Position numbers and translations under genes: made by a program. From Alloyangia pacifica (GTDB lineage: Bacteria; Pseudomonadota; Alphaproteobacteria; Rhodobacterales; Rhodobacteraceae): a stretch of 64,000 nt of DNA. The stretch's first letter is position 1; the number at the start of each line of letters is the position of its first letter. The notes below the pieces were generated by a model that saw only the letters and a program-made list of their open reading frames with translations, was not told the DNA's origin and ran no database searches. Location of the stretch: assembly GCF_020524285.1 (NCBI RefSeq), contig NZ_JAIVKX010000018.1, forward strand, positions 62,001 through 126,000, in the 5' to 3' direction. Below are positions 35,079-43,703 of this stretch, one piece after another.

Positions 35079-35103
35079 GCGGGCGGCCCGAAGGGCCACC
35101 CGC
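35079..35103 (-). terminator. Hairpin with UUCG loop between small acidic gene and RTX gene
   Basis: Read on the minus strand, GCGGGTGGCC and GGCCGCCCGC flank C-TTCG-G, a classic stable tetraloop stem of about 10-11 bp with one G-T pair. It follows the small acidic gene's stop by 13 bases. There is no T-tract, so it may attenuate or protect the mRNA. Confidence 0.6.
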
Positions 35104-35115
35104 CGCGCGCTTCCG

Positions 35116-35403
35116 TCAGTCGACGGCCGAGGTGAAGGTGCCGGAAATGCTCGACAGCTCGTCCTCGATGGTCAGCACGGTGATATCGAGCGAGGTATAG
35201 GTGTCCTCGCCCACCGCCTCGACATCGACGATGGCGTCGGCGGAGTTGCCGTCAACGTAAGTCACGGCCCAGATGTCCGAACTCACGTAGACAAATTCCG
35301 TATCTGTGGAATATGCCGTGGTTTCCAGGTCAACGTCGATATCGACATCAATATCCTTGTCGAATTCCACGTCGTCATCGCTATGCTTGAAATTCCAACC
35401 CAT
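35116..35403 (-). CDS. Small acidic protein of the type I secretion locus (95 aa)
   Basis: A 95-residue protein with 18 Asp and 7 Glu against 2 Lys and no Arg. It opens with alternating acidic and aliphatic residues ('DKDIDVDIDVDLET'). The C-terminal half ('DIWAVTYVDGNSA', 'DVEAVGEDTYTSLDITVLTI') resembles the other two small proteins encoded upstream. AGGAG precedes the ATG with good spacing. No signal peptide or known domain is recognised. Its place before the RTX and exporter genes suggests a co-secreted protein; this is inference. Confidence 0.8.
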   Translation of the reverse strand: MGWNFKHSDDDVEFDKDIDVDIDVDLETTAYSTDTEFVYVSSDIWAVTYVDGNSADAIVDVEAVGEDTYTSLDITVLTIEDELSSISGTFTSAVD

Positions 35404-35618
35404 CTTGCTCTTCTCCTAATTTGAAATGTGCTTGATTCCGCCACGAAATTTGGCGCACTCCTATGCTTCTACTTCGATCAATTTATTTCAACGATCCATT
35501 TGATTTTGATCGAAAGAGCTTGTTTAAAAATTGACGTCTGTACGAATGATACGTGAAGCCGAATTTCTGTATTGGCCTTCGAAACTCTCACTCGGTACTT
35601 GCCGGTTCGCGCCGGGGA

Positions 35619-36059
35619 TCAGATGAAATCGAACACGAAAGACAGCACGACCGGCCCGGAGCCGGGCGAGTCGTCATCGGCGCCCGCCCCCGATTTCGCG
35701 ATCACGCTGAGAGAGGTGGACATGTAGCGCGCGCCCGGCTCGTTGCCGACCTCGACGCTGCTCGTCATCGTCACCTCGGGCCCCTCTTCACCGTTGGTGT
35801 CGAGCAGCAATTCCGATAGCCAGATAGTCTCTTCGCCATCCGTGCTGACGGTGTAGGAGCCGGTGACCGGGTCATCCTCATCGCGCTCGGTCAGATCGAG
35901 CGTGGTCTTCGCGGTAAGTACTCCCGCGCCGAAATCGAAGCTGTCCTCGTATTCGAGCACGTCCGCCCCCCCGGCCGTAGGCCATTCGATTGGAGTCGTC
36001 TCCACCTCGGACATGTCAGAGGCGAGCGCTTCGACGGTGGTATAGGTCTTGTGTAACAT
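35619..36059 (-). CDS. Small acidic protein of the type I secretion locus (146 aa)
   Basis: A 146-residue protein with no signal peptide, about 30 acidic residues and few basic ones. Predicted mostly beta strand ('VLTAKTTLDLTE', 'TGSYTVSTDGEETIWLSELL'). The segments 'TIWLSELLLDTNG' and 'SSVEVGNEPGARYMSTSLSV' align with segments of the 95- and 212-residue neighbours. The C-terminus ends in a hydrophobic patch ('VVLSFVFDFI'). GGGAGG lies 7 bases before the ATG. No known family recognised. Confidence 0.8.
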   Translation of the reverse strand: MLHKTYTTVEALASDMSEVETTPIEWPTAGGADVLEYEDSFDFGAGVLTAKTTLDLTERDEDDPVTGSYTVSTDGEETIWLSELLLDTNGEEGPEVTMTSSVEVGNEPGARYMSTSLSVIAKSGAGADDDSPGSGPVVLSFVFDFI

Positions 36060-36143
36060 GCTTTCCTCCCATGAATGGTGTAAGGATACACCCGCCCTTG
36101 CACCGCCGGTGGTGCGCGAAAGGGGTAGTATCTGTTGGCCACC

Positions 36144-36782
36144 TCACCCGATGGCCAGGGTCGCGTCGATCGACGAGCCCGAATAGACGTCCTCGATGGC
36201 CACCGCAGCGGCGTAGACGTCGGCCAGCGTATCTTCCGCGCTGACCTGTACTTCGAAGTCCGCCGTGGCGATGTTGCCGCCGGCGACCTTCTTGTAGTTG
36301 TCGTAGGTGTAGCTGGCTTCCGGGGTGACATAGATCGGGGTTCCGGTGTCGAGATAGGCGAAGTCGACGGCAAAGACCTTGGTCGTCGCCTCCTCCCAGT
36401 TTGCCCCGGTCTTGGTCGTGGTTTTGGTGAAGACGAAGTCCGCACCGCTCACGTCGCAGTAGGTATAGGCCGTCGCGTATTCCGGACCACCCTCGGCGGC
36501 TGCCTTGAACGTTGCGCTTCCGAGCGCAAAGGACGCCAGGTCGGAATCCACTATTTCCGCCTTGAGATCAGCCGAAGCGATGGTGTGTTCGCCAACCGCC
36601 TCGGCGGATCCGCCCATTTCCACATCTATCGCGGATTCCAATCGTTCGCCCGGGTTGCGAATACTTCCCGACAATCGATCGGCGATGCCCTCCAGGAACG
36701 AAACTGCAAGATCAATCGCCCGATTTGACCAATTCCCTCTCTCGAGAATACTTCCGACTCTCGCTAAAGCGCTGAGATACAC
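36144..36782 (-). CDS. Protein of unknown function, first gene of the type I secretion locus (212 aa)
   Basis: A 212-residue protein. GTG 36782 is taken as start because AGGAGG lies 7 bases upstream. The N-terminal 45 residues are helical ('YLSALARVGSILERGNWSNRA'); the rest is beta-rich and acidic. Motifs shared with the two downstream small proteins are 'SAEAVGEHTIASADLKAEIV', 'KVFAVDFAYLDTGT' and a C-terminal 'SAEDTLADVYAAAVAIED' that resembles the 'GEDTYTSLDITVLTIED' of the 95-residue protein. No signal peptide or known domain. Confidence 0.75.
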   Translation of the reverse strand: MYLSALARVGSILERGNWSNRAIDLAVSFLEGIADRLSGSIRNPGERLESAIDVEMGGSAEAVGEHTIASADLKAEIVDSDLASFALGSATFKAAAEGGPEYATAYTYCDVSGADFVFTKTTTKTGANWEEATTKVFAVDFAYLDTGTPIYVTPEASYTYDNYKKVAGGNIATADFEVQVSAEDTLADVYAAAVAIEDVYSGSSIDATLAIG

Positions 36783-37436
36783 AATCTTTCCTCCTCTCCA
36801 GGGATCATCTCTTCTTCTTAAATGCACCAATTTAATGCGTATAGTCTGCCCGCCATACCCGCAAAAATATATACTCCTAAGGATACTATAGTTCCTGCGG
36901 TATTTGCATTTGAGATCCCTAATTTTTTCTGGGCAAATTTCCGCTAAGGCGTCAAAACAATTGCCAAAGCGTGGTCCACGCGGATATCCGCGACCATTGC
37001 ATGAAGCGAGAGCGCCGGATCCTTTGGAGTACGGGCGCCTGTCACGCGCTTTCGTGCGCGCTTCCGATAGTCATCACGGCGTCGGGAGCTCGCCGAAAGG
37101 CGTATGTCTGCTGGCCCTGTCCCGAGCAAAGCTCGGTCAAACTGCCGCTATGCCGGGCGGATGACGCGCAAAAGAACAACCCCCGGCAGCAAAACTATCG
37201 AAAGGGGTAGACGCGCTATCGAATGTGCAGGGGGCGCGGACCGCAGGACTCCCTTTGCGCCGGGCAACTCCCGGATGCGCGGGACCGGCCTCTCGGGCAC
37301 CAGCGAGGGATCGAGGCGCGCCGAGATCAGGGAAACGATGATACCGATGGCCCCGGGCAGCAGACCCGCCTAAGCCACTTATTGGGTGCGAGGCTGACGC
37401 AAGCTTTCAAACGGGGCAACAGGATCAAGCGGACGC
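36783..37436. other. Intergenic region upstream of the secretion locus
   Basis: About 650 bases without a convincing gene. The part next to 36782 (to about 36960) is AT-rich and is where the promoter of the secretion locus should be; a TATAGT and a TATACG on the minus strand are possible -10 elements but neither has a good -35. The rest is GC-rich and shows nothing recognisable. Confidence 0.45.
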
Positions 37437-38231
37437 TCAGCGCCCTTCGATCCGCCCCGCCGTCGCCTTGCTCAGGGTCAGCGCAACCTCGCGTAGATCG
37501 CGCCCAACGGCATCCGTGACCTCATCGCCGAGGTTGGCCACCGTGGTCATCACGCAGGCGATCTCGCCCTGCGGGTCGAACACCGGCACCGCCTGACCCG
37601 AGACGTGCGGCAACAGATGGCCCTTCAATTCGCACCAGCTTGTGGCGCGCACCTCGGCCAGCACATCGGACGCGGGCCGGGATCCCCGAAAGCTCTCGGG
37701 CTGCGAGGCCCGCGCGCGGGCGATGCGGTCCTCGGGCAGGAAGGCCTGGAACATCAGACCGCAGGCGGAATTGTCGAGCGGCAGCACATCCCCCAGCGCC
37801 AGCGAATTGATCGAGAACACCGCGCTGCGATACCAGCGCACCAGCGTCGGGCCGCGATCGGTCCAGATCGCGACCCCGGCGCTGGCCGCCGTGCGTTCGG
37901 CGAATTGCTTCATCTCGCTGGCTGCCAATTCCACCGTATCGAGACGCCGCAACGCCGCTACGCCGACGCCCAAAGCCAGAGGGCCGAGATCGTAGTGCCC
38001 GCTCGCCGGGTCCTGCACGGCCAGTTCCTCGCGCACGAGGCTCTGCAAATAGCGATGGGCCATCGAGCCCGAGGTGCCCGCCCGCTTGGCGATAACCCCC
38101 AGCGCCAGCGGGCCGGAGGCATTGGCCAGGACTCGCAGAAATCCGGCGGCGGTCGAGACTGATTGGATCGTGCCTGCCTTGCGGTGATCGCTTGGCACGG
38201 TGGCGATCTCGTCTGGCGTCTCGTTCTGCAT
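37437..38231 (-). CDS. IclR-family transcriptional regulator
   Basis: A 264-residue protein: N-terminal winged helix ('AAGFLRVLANASGPLALGVIAKRAGTSGSMAHRYLQSLVREELAVQD') and a C-terminal effector domain ('VPVFDPQGEIACVMTTVANL'). ATG 38231 is chosen because AAGGA precedes it; an in-frame ATG at 38261 is also possible. It is divergent from the TonB receptor at 38516 and is likely to control it. Confidence 0.9.
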   Translation of the reverse strand: MQNETPDEIATVPSDHRKAGTIQSVSTAAGFLRVLANASGPLALGVIAKRAGTSGSMAHRYLQSLVREELAVQDPASGHYDLGPLALGVGVAALRRLDTVELAASEMKQFAERTAASAGVAIWTDRGPTLVRWYRSAVFSINSLALGDVLPLDNSACGLMFQAFLPEDRIARARASQPESFRGSRPASDVLAEVRATSWCELKGHLLPHVSGQAVPVFDPQGEIACVMTTVANLGDEVTDAVGRDLREVALTLSKATAGRIEGR

Positions 38232-38372
38232 CAAACGTCCTTCATTCTGGCGGCCCTGCACGGCATCCGGAGCCGCAGAGTGGTTGTGCGGACGCTAGCC
38301 GCAGGCGCAGGGCGGATCAATCCATCGGCCCGAGTGCGATCCCGCAACAATATCCGAGTGATTTTGTCTATT

Positions 38373-38393
38373 GAATATTGCTCTGCAGTATTC
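38373..38393. promoter_or_regulatory. 21-bp palindrome, candidate operator
   Basis: Half-sites GAATATTGC (38373-38381) and GCAGTATTC (38385-38393) are inverted repeats with one mismatch pair and a 3-base centre. The site lies in the divergent region between the IclR gene and the TonB receptor gene, in a locally AT-rich stretch. It suits a dimeric regulator; IclR is the obvious candidate. It does not resemble the classic Fur box. Confidence 0.5.
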
Positions 38394-38515
38394 ATCATGC
38401 AATGAGAAATGAATGCGGCTATCCTAGCCACGCGCCCTCGCGCGTCCCGTCCTGATCGCCAAGACCCGGATCCTCCCAAGCCACGCGGCCGCACCGACCA
38501 ATGATGGGGACAGAT

Positions 38516-40558
38516 ATGAAAACGAAAAGCAGATTGCTTGGCGGCATCGCGCATGGGGCGCTCGTGCTCGGGATGGCGCATCCGACGTTCGCGCAACAGA
38601 GCGGCTACGACCTTGGAATGATCCTGCTCACCGGTGAAAAGGACGCCAAAACCATCGAGAGCACCGCGACCTCGGTGCAGGTGATCACCGGCGATGAGGT
38701 GAAACCGCAGAGCGGCGACATCAGCGAGGCGCTGAAGACCGTTCCGAACCTGCTCGACGTCGGCACCGGCGTCGCACCGACGATCCGCGGTATCGAGAGC
38801 CAGGGCGCGCAGGAAGGTGCGGTCGCCTTCTTCGCGGGCACGACGCCGCGCGCCACGGTCAATGTCGATGGGCACTATCAGAACTACTATGAATATGTGA
38901 ACGGCGGCACCAGCCTGTGGGACATCGATACGATCGAGGTCTACCGCGGCCCGCAGACCACCAAGCAGGGCGCCAACTCGATCGCCGGCGCGACGATCGT
39001 CAACACCAAGGACCCGACCTTCGAGCCTGAAGCCGCGGCGCAACTGCTGGGCGGCAGCTACAACACCCGCCGTGCCTCGCTGGCGCTGAGCGGACAGGTC
39101 GCACCCGATATAGCGATGCGTTTTTCGGCCGACTACTTCTCGCGCGACAATTACGTCGAGGTGAAAGATGCCGAGGGCGACGGCGGTGACACCAACCGCG
39201 ATTTCGAGAGCCAGACATACCGCGCAAAGCTGCTGTGGGCACCCTCGGACCTGCCCGGCTTCGAGGCCAAGCTGACCTACGCGCATGTGGACAGCAACGA
39301 GCCGACCAGCGAGAGCGTCCCCTTCCCCTACAATGGCGATCTGGAAAGCAGCGACTATGGTCCCACGCTGCATGTGATCTCTGACAGCGTAATTGCAGAT
39401 GTCAGCCACGACTTCGGCAATGGCATCACGCTGTCGAACCAGCTCAGCTATGGCGAGTCGGTCTATGACCGCACGCTCGAGGAGTATGAAGATGGCACCG
39501 CCCATGTTGAATCGGACGGCTGGACCAACGAGCTGCGCGCGAATTTCGGCGACGCGCTCGATCCGGTCAGCGGCGTTGTCGGGCTGTTCTATTCGCAGAC
39601 GGATCAGGCGGATGACATCTACATCACCTACAACGGCAACGGCGGTCAGAGCTTCTTTGACAACGACAAGACCAGCACCGGCCTTTACGGCGAGCTGACC
39701 TGGCGCCCGGCAGAGCGGCTTGCGGTCACCGGCGGGCTGCGCTTCCAGCATGACGAGATCGCGCGCAGCGGCACCTACGAGAGCTACCTCTTCGGCACCA
39801 CCAACCCGGTGGACTACGACGAGGACTTCGACGCCATCCTGCCAAGCCTCGGCCTTGCCTACGCGGTGACAGACGACACCACTGTCGGCGTCTCGGTGGC
39901 CAAGGGTTACAACCCCGGCGGGAGCGGCATCAACTTCATCACCAGCGATTACTATGAATACGACGAAGAGACGGTCTGGACCTACGAGGCCTACGCCCGA
40001 AGCTCGCTGCTGAACGATCGCCTCTTCCTGACCGCGAACCTGTTCTACAGCGACTACCGCGATCAGCAAATCTATTCCAGCCGCACCACCTACAACGCCG
40101 AGCGCGCAGAAACCTATGGCCTTGAGCTGGCCGCCGACTATCAGGCCACCGATACACTGCGGCTGACCGCAGGAATGGGGCTGCTGCGCACCGAGATCCT
40201 TGAGTTCGACGATGTGCCGAGCCTCGAAGGCAACGAGTTGAGCCGCGCGCCGCATGGGACCTTCAGCCTTGGGGCGAGCTGGGATGTGACCGACCGCCTC
40301 ACCGTGGGCGGCGATGTGCACCACGTCACCGGCTATTACTCGGATGCCGACAACACCAGCGACTACGAGGTCGATCCCTATACGGTGGCCAACCTCTCGG
40401 CGAGCTATGATCTCAATGATCAGTTCGAGCTTTATGGCTACGTGAACAACGTTTTCGACGAGAGTGAAGTCACTTGGGTGCGCAGCGCCACGGGCAGCGC
40501 CTCGGCCCGTGTCACCGATCCGCGGATGATCGGCATCGGTGTGCGCATGCAGTTCTGA
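38516..40558 (+). CDS. TonB-dependent outer-membrane receptor
   Basis: A 680-residue receptor. Signal peptide 'MKTKSRLLGGIAHGALVLGM' ending before 'AQQSGYDLG', a plug domain ('TATSVQVITGDEVKPQSGDISEAL', 'APTIRGIESQGAQEG', 'GGTSLWDIDTIEVYRGPQTT') and a 22-strand-type barrel ending in Phe ('IGIGVRMQF'). ATG 38516 is preferred over 38501 because GGGGA is 6 bases upstream and the signal peptide begins there. It probably imports a ferric chelate for the ABC importer downstream on the other strand. Confidence 0.94.
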   Translation: MKTKSRLLGGIAHGALVLGMAHPTFAQQSGYDLGMILLTGEKDAKTIESTATSVQVITGDEVKPQSGDISEALKTVPNLLDVGTGVAPTIRGIESQGAQEGAVAFFAGTTPRATVNVDGHYQNYYEYVNGGTSLWDIDTIEVYRGPQTTKQGANSIAGATIVNTKDPTFEPEAAAQLLGGSYNTRRASLALSGQVAPDIAMRFSADYFSRDNYVEVKDAEGDGGDTNRDFESQTYRAKLLWAPSDLPGFEAKLTYAHVDSNEPTSESVPFPYNGDLESSDYGPTLHVISDSVIADVSHDFGNGITLSNQLSYGESVYDRTLEEYEDGTAHVESDGWTNELRANFGDALDPVSGVVGLFYSQTDQADDIYITYNGNGGQSFFDNDKTSTGLYGELTWRPAERLAVTGGLRFQHDEIARSGTYESYLFGTTNPVDYDEDFDAILPSLGLAYAVTDDTTVGVSVAKGYNPGGSGINFITSDYYEYDEETVWTYEAYARSSLLNDRLFLTANLFYSDYRDQQIYSSRTTYNAERAETYGLELAADYQATDTLRLTAGMGLLRTEILEFDDVPSLEGNELSRAPHGTFSLGASWDVTDRLTVGGDVHHVTGYYSDADNTSDYEVDPYTVANLSASYDLNDQFELYGYVNNVFDESEVTWVRSATGSASARVTDPRMIGIGVRMQF

Positions 40559-40580
40559 GCCGCAGCGCCGCACAAAAAGG

Positions 40581-40609
40581 AAACGGGCTCGCATGCGCGG
40601 GCCCGTTTT
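40581..40609. terminator. Bidirectional terminator after the TonB receptor gene
   Basis: AAACGGGC at 40581-40588 pairs with GCCCGTTT at 40601-40608, with an inner GC-rich section and a short T-run (TTTT). The A-run before the stem would act as the T-run for the convergent gene ending at 40635. Confidence 0.75.
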
Positions 40610-40634
40610 CGTCTGCCGGGTGGCACAGCGCCGG

Positions 40635-41603
40635 TCAGTCCGCCGCCCAGCTGCGCACCGCTTCCAGCGCGTGTTCGGCGCTGGCGATAGACGGCGTCGA
40701 GACCTTGGCGCTGTCGATATAGATCGTGCGCCCTTCTGTCTCGGGGCGCAGGAAGCGCGCCCATCCGGGGGCAATGCGGTCGAGCTTGGCGCGGGTCGAG
40801 GTCTCATCCCTTTCGGTGCCGGTGTAGGAATTCATCAGCACCAGGACGTCCGGATCAAGCCGCATGAACAGTTCAGGGCTCAGCGGGACGGCGAAGTTAG
40901 AGCCGAGCCCCTTGCCCTCGCCAAGTCCCTCGACCTTAGCCCGGGCGTAGCCGAGGTCTTCCATTGCTTGAATCACGCCCGAGGTCTCGCCCACGAGACG
41001 CAAATCATCATGAGCGATGACCACGAGATAGCTTTGCCCCTCAGTCCTTGCGGGCAGCGCAGCACGCGTTTCGGCAAGGCTCTCTTGATACTCCGACATC
41101 CGCGCGGCGAAGGCGTCCTCCATGCCCAGCACGCCCGCAAGGCTCTGCTGCACTTCAAAGCCGCGCACCCGCCCGGTGCCAGTGTTCTGCAAATAGGTCG
41201 GCGCGATCTGCGCCAGCTGCTCGACGATGCCGGAATTGTACTCCGACCCGATGATCAGATCCGGATCGAGTGCCCGCAGTTTCTCGAAATCCATTTGCCC
41301 CGAAGGCCCCACACCCTTGGGCCGCTCCGACACGGCATCCTTGCCCAGCACGGTGTCGATGAAATCGACCGCCGCAAGCGAACCGCCGTCATCGGTCCGG
41401 CCGTAGCTGCCGACCAGCCTGCCGCCAATGTCGAGGATCGGCACGCCGAGCAGCGGATCATGGGTGACAACCACACGCTGCGGCCTCTCTGGCACCACAA
41501 CGGCGCGCCCCGTGTCATCGGTCAAGGTCCGACCCTCGGCATAGGCGAACGGGGCGGCGAGCTGAGCGCTCAGCACCAGCGGAAGCAGCAAATGTCGTTT
41601 CAT
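40635..41603 (-). CDS. Iron-chelate/heme-type ABC transporter substrate-binding protein (FecB/BtuF-like)
   Basis: A 322-residue periplasmic protein with signal peptide 'MKRHLLLPLVLSAQLAAPFA' (cleavage near AYA). The mature part has 'TDDTGRAVVVPERPQRVVV', 'FEKLRALDPDLIIGSEYN' and a central helix, as in type-3 periplasmic binding proteins for siderophores, heme or cobalamin. ATG 41603 is chosen on GAGGA spacing and signal peptide. Last gene of a four-gene minus-strand operon. Confidence 0.92.
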   Translation of the reverse strand: MKRHLLLPLVLSAQLAAPFAYAEGRTLTDDTGRAVVVPERPQRVVVTHDPLLGVPILDIGGRLVGSYGRTDDGGSLAAVDFIDTVLGKDAVSERPKGVGPSGQMDFEKLRALDPDLIIGSEYNSGIVEQLAQIAPTYLQNTGTGRVRGFEVQQSLAGVLGMEDAFAARMSEYQESLAETRAALPARTEGQSYLVVIAHDDLRLVGETSGVIQAMEDLGYARAKVEGLGEGKGLGSNFAVPLSPELFMRLDPDVLVLMNSYTGTERDETSTRAKLDRIAPGWARFLRPETEGRTIYIDSAKVSTPSIASAEHALEAVRSWAAD

Positions 41604-41622
41604 CAGGAAGTCCTCACAGATC

Positions 41623-42666
41623 TCACAGGGTGCGGCGCAACATGCGCAGGCGCAGAGTGACAATGAACACGGGCACGCCGAGCAGCGTCAGGCAAAGTCC
41701 GATGGGCAGTCCGATATCGGTGCCCAGACCCCGCGACAGGCAATCGGCGGCAACCACGAAGATGCCGCCAACGAGGCCGCTCAGCAGCAGCCGTGCCCGA
41801 CCCGAGCTGGGCAGCAGAAACCCGGCGATATGCGGTGCCATGATCCCGAGAAAGACCAACGGGCCGGTGACGGTCACCGCGGCCGAGGTCAGCAGTACGG
41901 TGGCCAGCAGTACCGTCAGCCGTGCCCCGCGCAGGCCCAGCCCCAGCGCATGGGCGTGCTCTTCGCCCAGTTCCAGCAGCCGCAGCATTGGCCCCGCCAC
42001 GAACAGCAGCGGCAAGGACAAAGCAAGCCAGGGCAGCATCGCTCCGAGCGCGCCCCATCCCGCCTGATAGAGCGATCCCGCAAGCCAGACCGAGATGGCG
42101 AAAGACAGGTCCGTCGGCGCGTAGAGGATGACGACCGACGTGACCGCCGAGAGCGTCGTCTCGACCGCCAGTCCCAGCAGCAAGAGCGCCAGCGCATCGC
42201 CCGACCGGCTCTGCGCCGTGAGCCGCGCGAGAAAGAGCGCGACGCCGAGGCCCCCGGCGCAGCCAATCAGCGGCAGCCAGCCCTGCGGCAGGCTCGGCAA
42301 AAAGATCAGGGCCAGCAGGATCGCCAGAAGCGAGCCCTGCGCCAACCCCAGAAGCCCGGGATCCGCGATCGGGTTGCGGGTCAACGATTGCAGCATCGCC
42401 CCCGAGGCGGCAATGGCGGCCCCTGCCAGAAACCCGGTCAGCGCCCTCGGCAATCGCAGGCTCAGCACCGCGTAGTGCTGCGCGTCGTCAAGGCCGCTCG
42501 AAGGCATCAGATCGCCAAGGGCGACCGGCGTCGTTCCCACCGTGAGCGATCCGACGATAAGTGCGGCGGCCACTCCCAGCAGCACCAACGCTACGCCAAG
42601 GTCGATGCGGCGCATCTCAAGGCCCGCCACCCGCCAGAGCCCGTATCCGTCGAGCCGCCGGGTCAT
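41623..42666 (-). CDS. FecCD-type ABC permease, second subunit
   Basis: A 347-residue permease with about ten hydrophobic segments. 'LRLPRALTGFLAGAAIAASGAMLQSLTRNPIADPGLLGL' is the conserved FecCD block and 'VTGPLVFLGIMAPHIAGFL' the second. ATG 42666 overlaps the first permease's stop by 4 bases. It forms a pair with the upstream permease. Confidence 0.93.
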   Translation of the reverse strand: MTRRLDGYGLWRVAGLEMRRIDLGVALVLLGVAAALIVGSLTVGTTPVALGDLMPSSGLDDAQHYAVLSLRLPRALTGFLAGAAIAASGAMLQSLTRNPIADPGLLGLAQGSLLAILLALIFLPSLPQGWLPLIGCAGGLGVALFLARLTAQSRSGDALALLLLGLAVETTLSAVTSVVILYAPTDLSFAISVWLAGSLYQAGWGALGAMLPWLALSLPLLFVAGPMLRLLELGEEHAHALGLGLRGARLTVLLATVLLTSAAVTVTGPLVFLGIMAPHIAGFLLPSSGRARLLLSGLVGGIFVVAADCLSRGLGTDIGLPIGLCLTLLGVPVFIVTLRLRMLRRTL

Positions 42667-43703
42667 CGCGCGGCGCCCGGGCGAAGATAAAGCCGGTACA
42701 CGATCACGCCGAAGCAGACCCCGCCGACCAATTCCAGCAGCACGCCGGTATGCAGAGTGAAAGGCGCAAAGGCGCGCCGCGCAAGAACGTCCGACAGCAA
42801 GCAAAGCGCCGCCCCGACCAATGCAGAGACCGGCAAAAGCCGGGCCAGATGCGCTCCCGTGAAGGGCCGAACTAGATGCGGGACCACGAGGCCGACAAAG
42901 GCGATCGGGCCGCAGATCGCCGTTGCCGAACTCGCCCCGATAACCACCGCCACCAGCGCCGCCCGCGTCACCCCGCGCACCCGAACGCCCATCGCCGCCG
43001 CCCGCTCGGTGCCAAGGCCGATCAGCGTGAGCGGACGCGCCAGAGCAAGCAATATGAGCATGGAGACAAATCCCAGCGGCCAAAAGGCGGCCAGCCGGTC
43101 GGCGTAGAAATGATTGATGTTGCCCGCAAGCCAACTCAGATATTCGGCCCGCCGTGCTGGATCGGTCAGTAGCAATGCACCGGAGAGCCCGGCCAGCAGC
43201 ATGCCGGTCAGCGCCCCCGACAGGATCAGCGGCAGCCCACGCGGATCGGGACCGAGGCCGGTCAGCCGCGCCACGGCCGATGTCATCGCGAAACCGGCAA
43301 AACCGCCCGCCAGCGCCGACAGCCCCTGCACGAATAGCCCCGCGTCAAAGCCGTATACCGACACCAGCATGCCCAGCAACGCCCCGGCGCTTACACCGAG
43401 GGTCGAGGGCGAGGCCAAGGGGTTGCCGGTAAGACCCTGCATCGCCGCGCCGCCCGTCGCCATGACAGCACCGACGTAGGCCGCGATCAGCGCCCGTGGC
43501 AGCCTCTGCGTGAGCACAAGGAAATGATCCAGACTCTCCGGGTCGAAACCCAGCAGCGCGGCGACAACCTCACGCGACGCAATGTCGGTGGCGCCGAAGC
43601 TCAGGCTCGCCGCCGCGGCCACAAACAGCAGTGCCAGCCCGCCGAGAAAGGTGACGGCAAATTTCACGGGCGGCGGACCATTCGCGTGCCCTTGGGCAGA
43701 CAT
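42663..43703 (-). CDS. FecCD-type ABC permease, first subunit
   Basis: A 346-residue permease with about ten hydrophobic segments and the FecCD blocks 'LTQRLPRALIAAYVGAVMATGGAAMQGLTGNPLASPSTLGV' (split here by position 70-110) and 'ICGPIAFVGLVVPHLVRPF'. The ATG at 43703 overlaps the end of the ATPase gene by 40 bases; no later start fits the family better. Confidence 0.92.
   Translation of the reverse strand: MSAQGHANGPPPVKFAVTFLGGLALLFVAAAASLSFGATDIASREVVAALLGFDPESLDHFLVLTQRLPRALIAAYVGAVMATGGAAMQGLTGNPLASPSTLGVSAGALLGMLVSVYGFDAGLFVQGLSALAGGFAGFAMTSAVARLTGLGPDPRGLPLILSGALTGMLLAGLSGALLLTDPARRAEYLSWLAGNINHFYADRLAAFWPLGFVSMLILLALARPLTLIGLGTERAAAMGVRVRGVTRAALVAVVIGASSATAICGPIAFVGLVVPHLVRPFTGAHLARLLPVSALVGAALCLLSDVLARRAFAPFTLHTGVLLELVGGVCFGVIVYRLYLRPGAAR

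Noticed and set aside
37605-38162. Plus-strand ORF opposite the IclR gene
   Set aside because: Shadow of the IclR gene; Arg/Gln-rich without structure.
38340-38500. Fur or Irr box upstream of the TonB receptor
   Set aside because: No GATAATGATAATCATTATC-like or TTTAGAA-N3-TTCTAAA-like match was seen; only the unrelated 21-bp palindrome.
38231-40807. An 858-codon minus-strand open frame under the TonB receptor
   Set aside because: Antisense to a receptor with signal peptide, plug and barrel; no recognisable domain.
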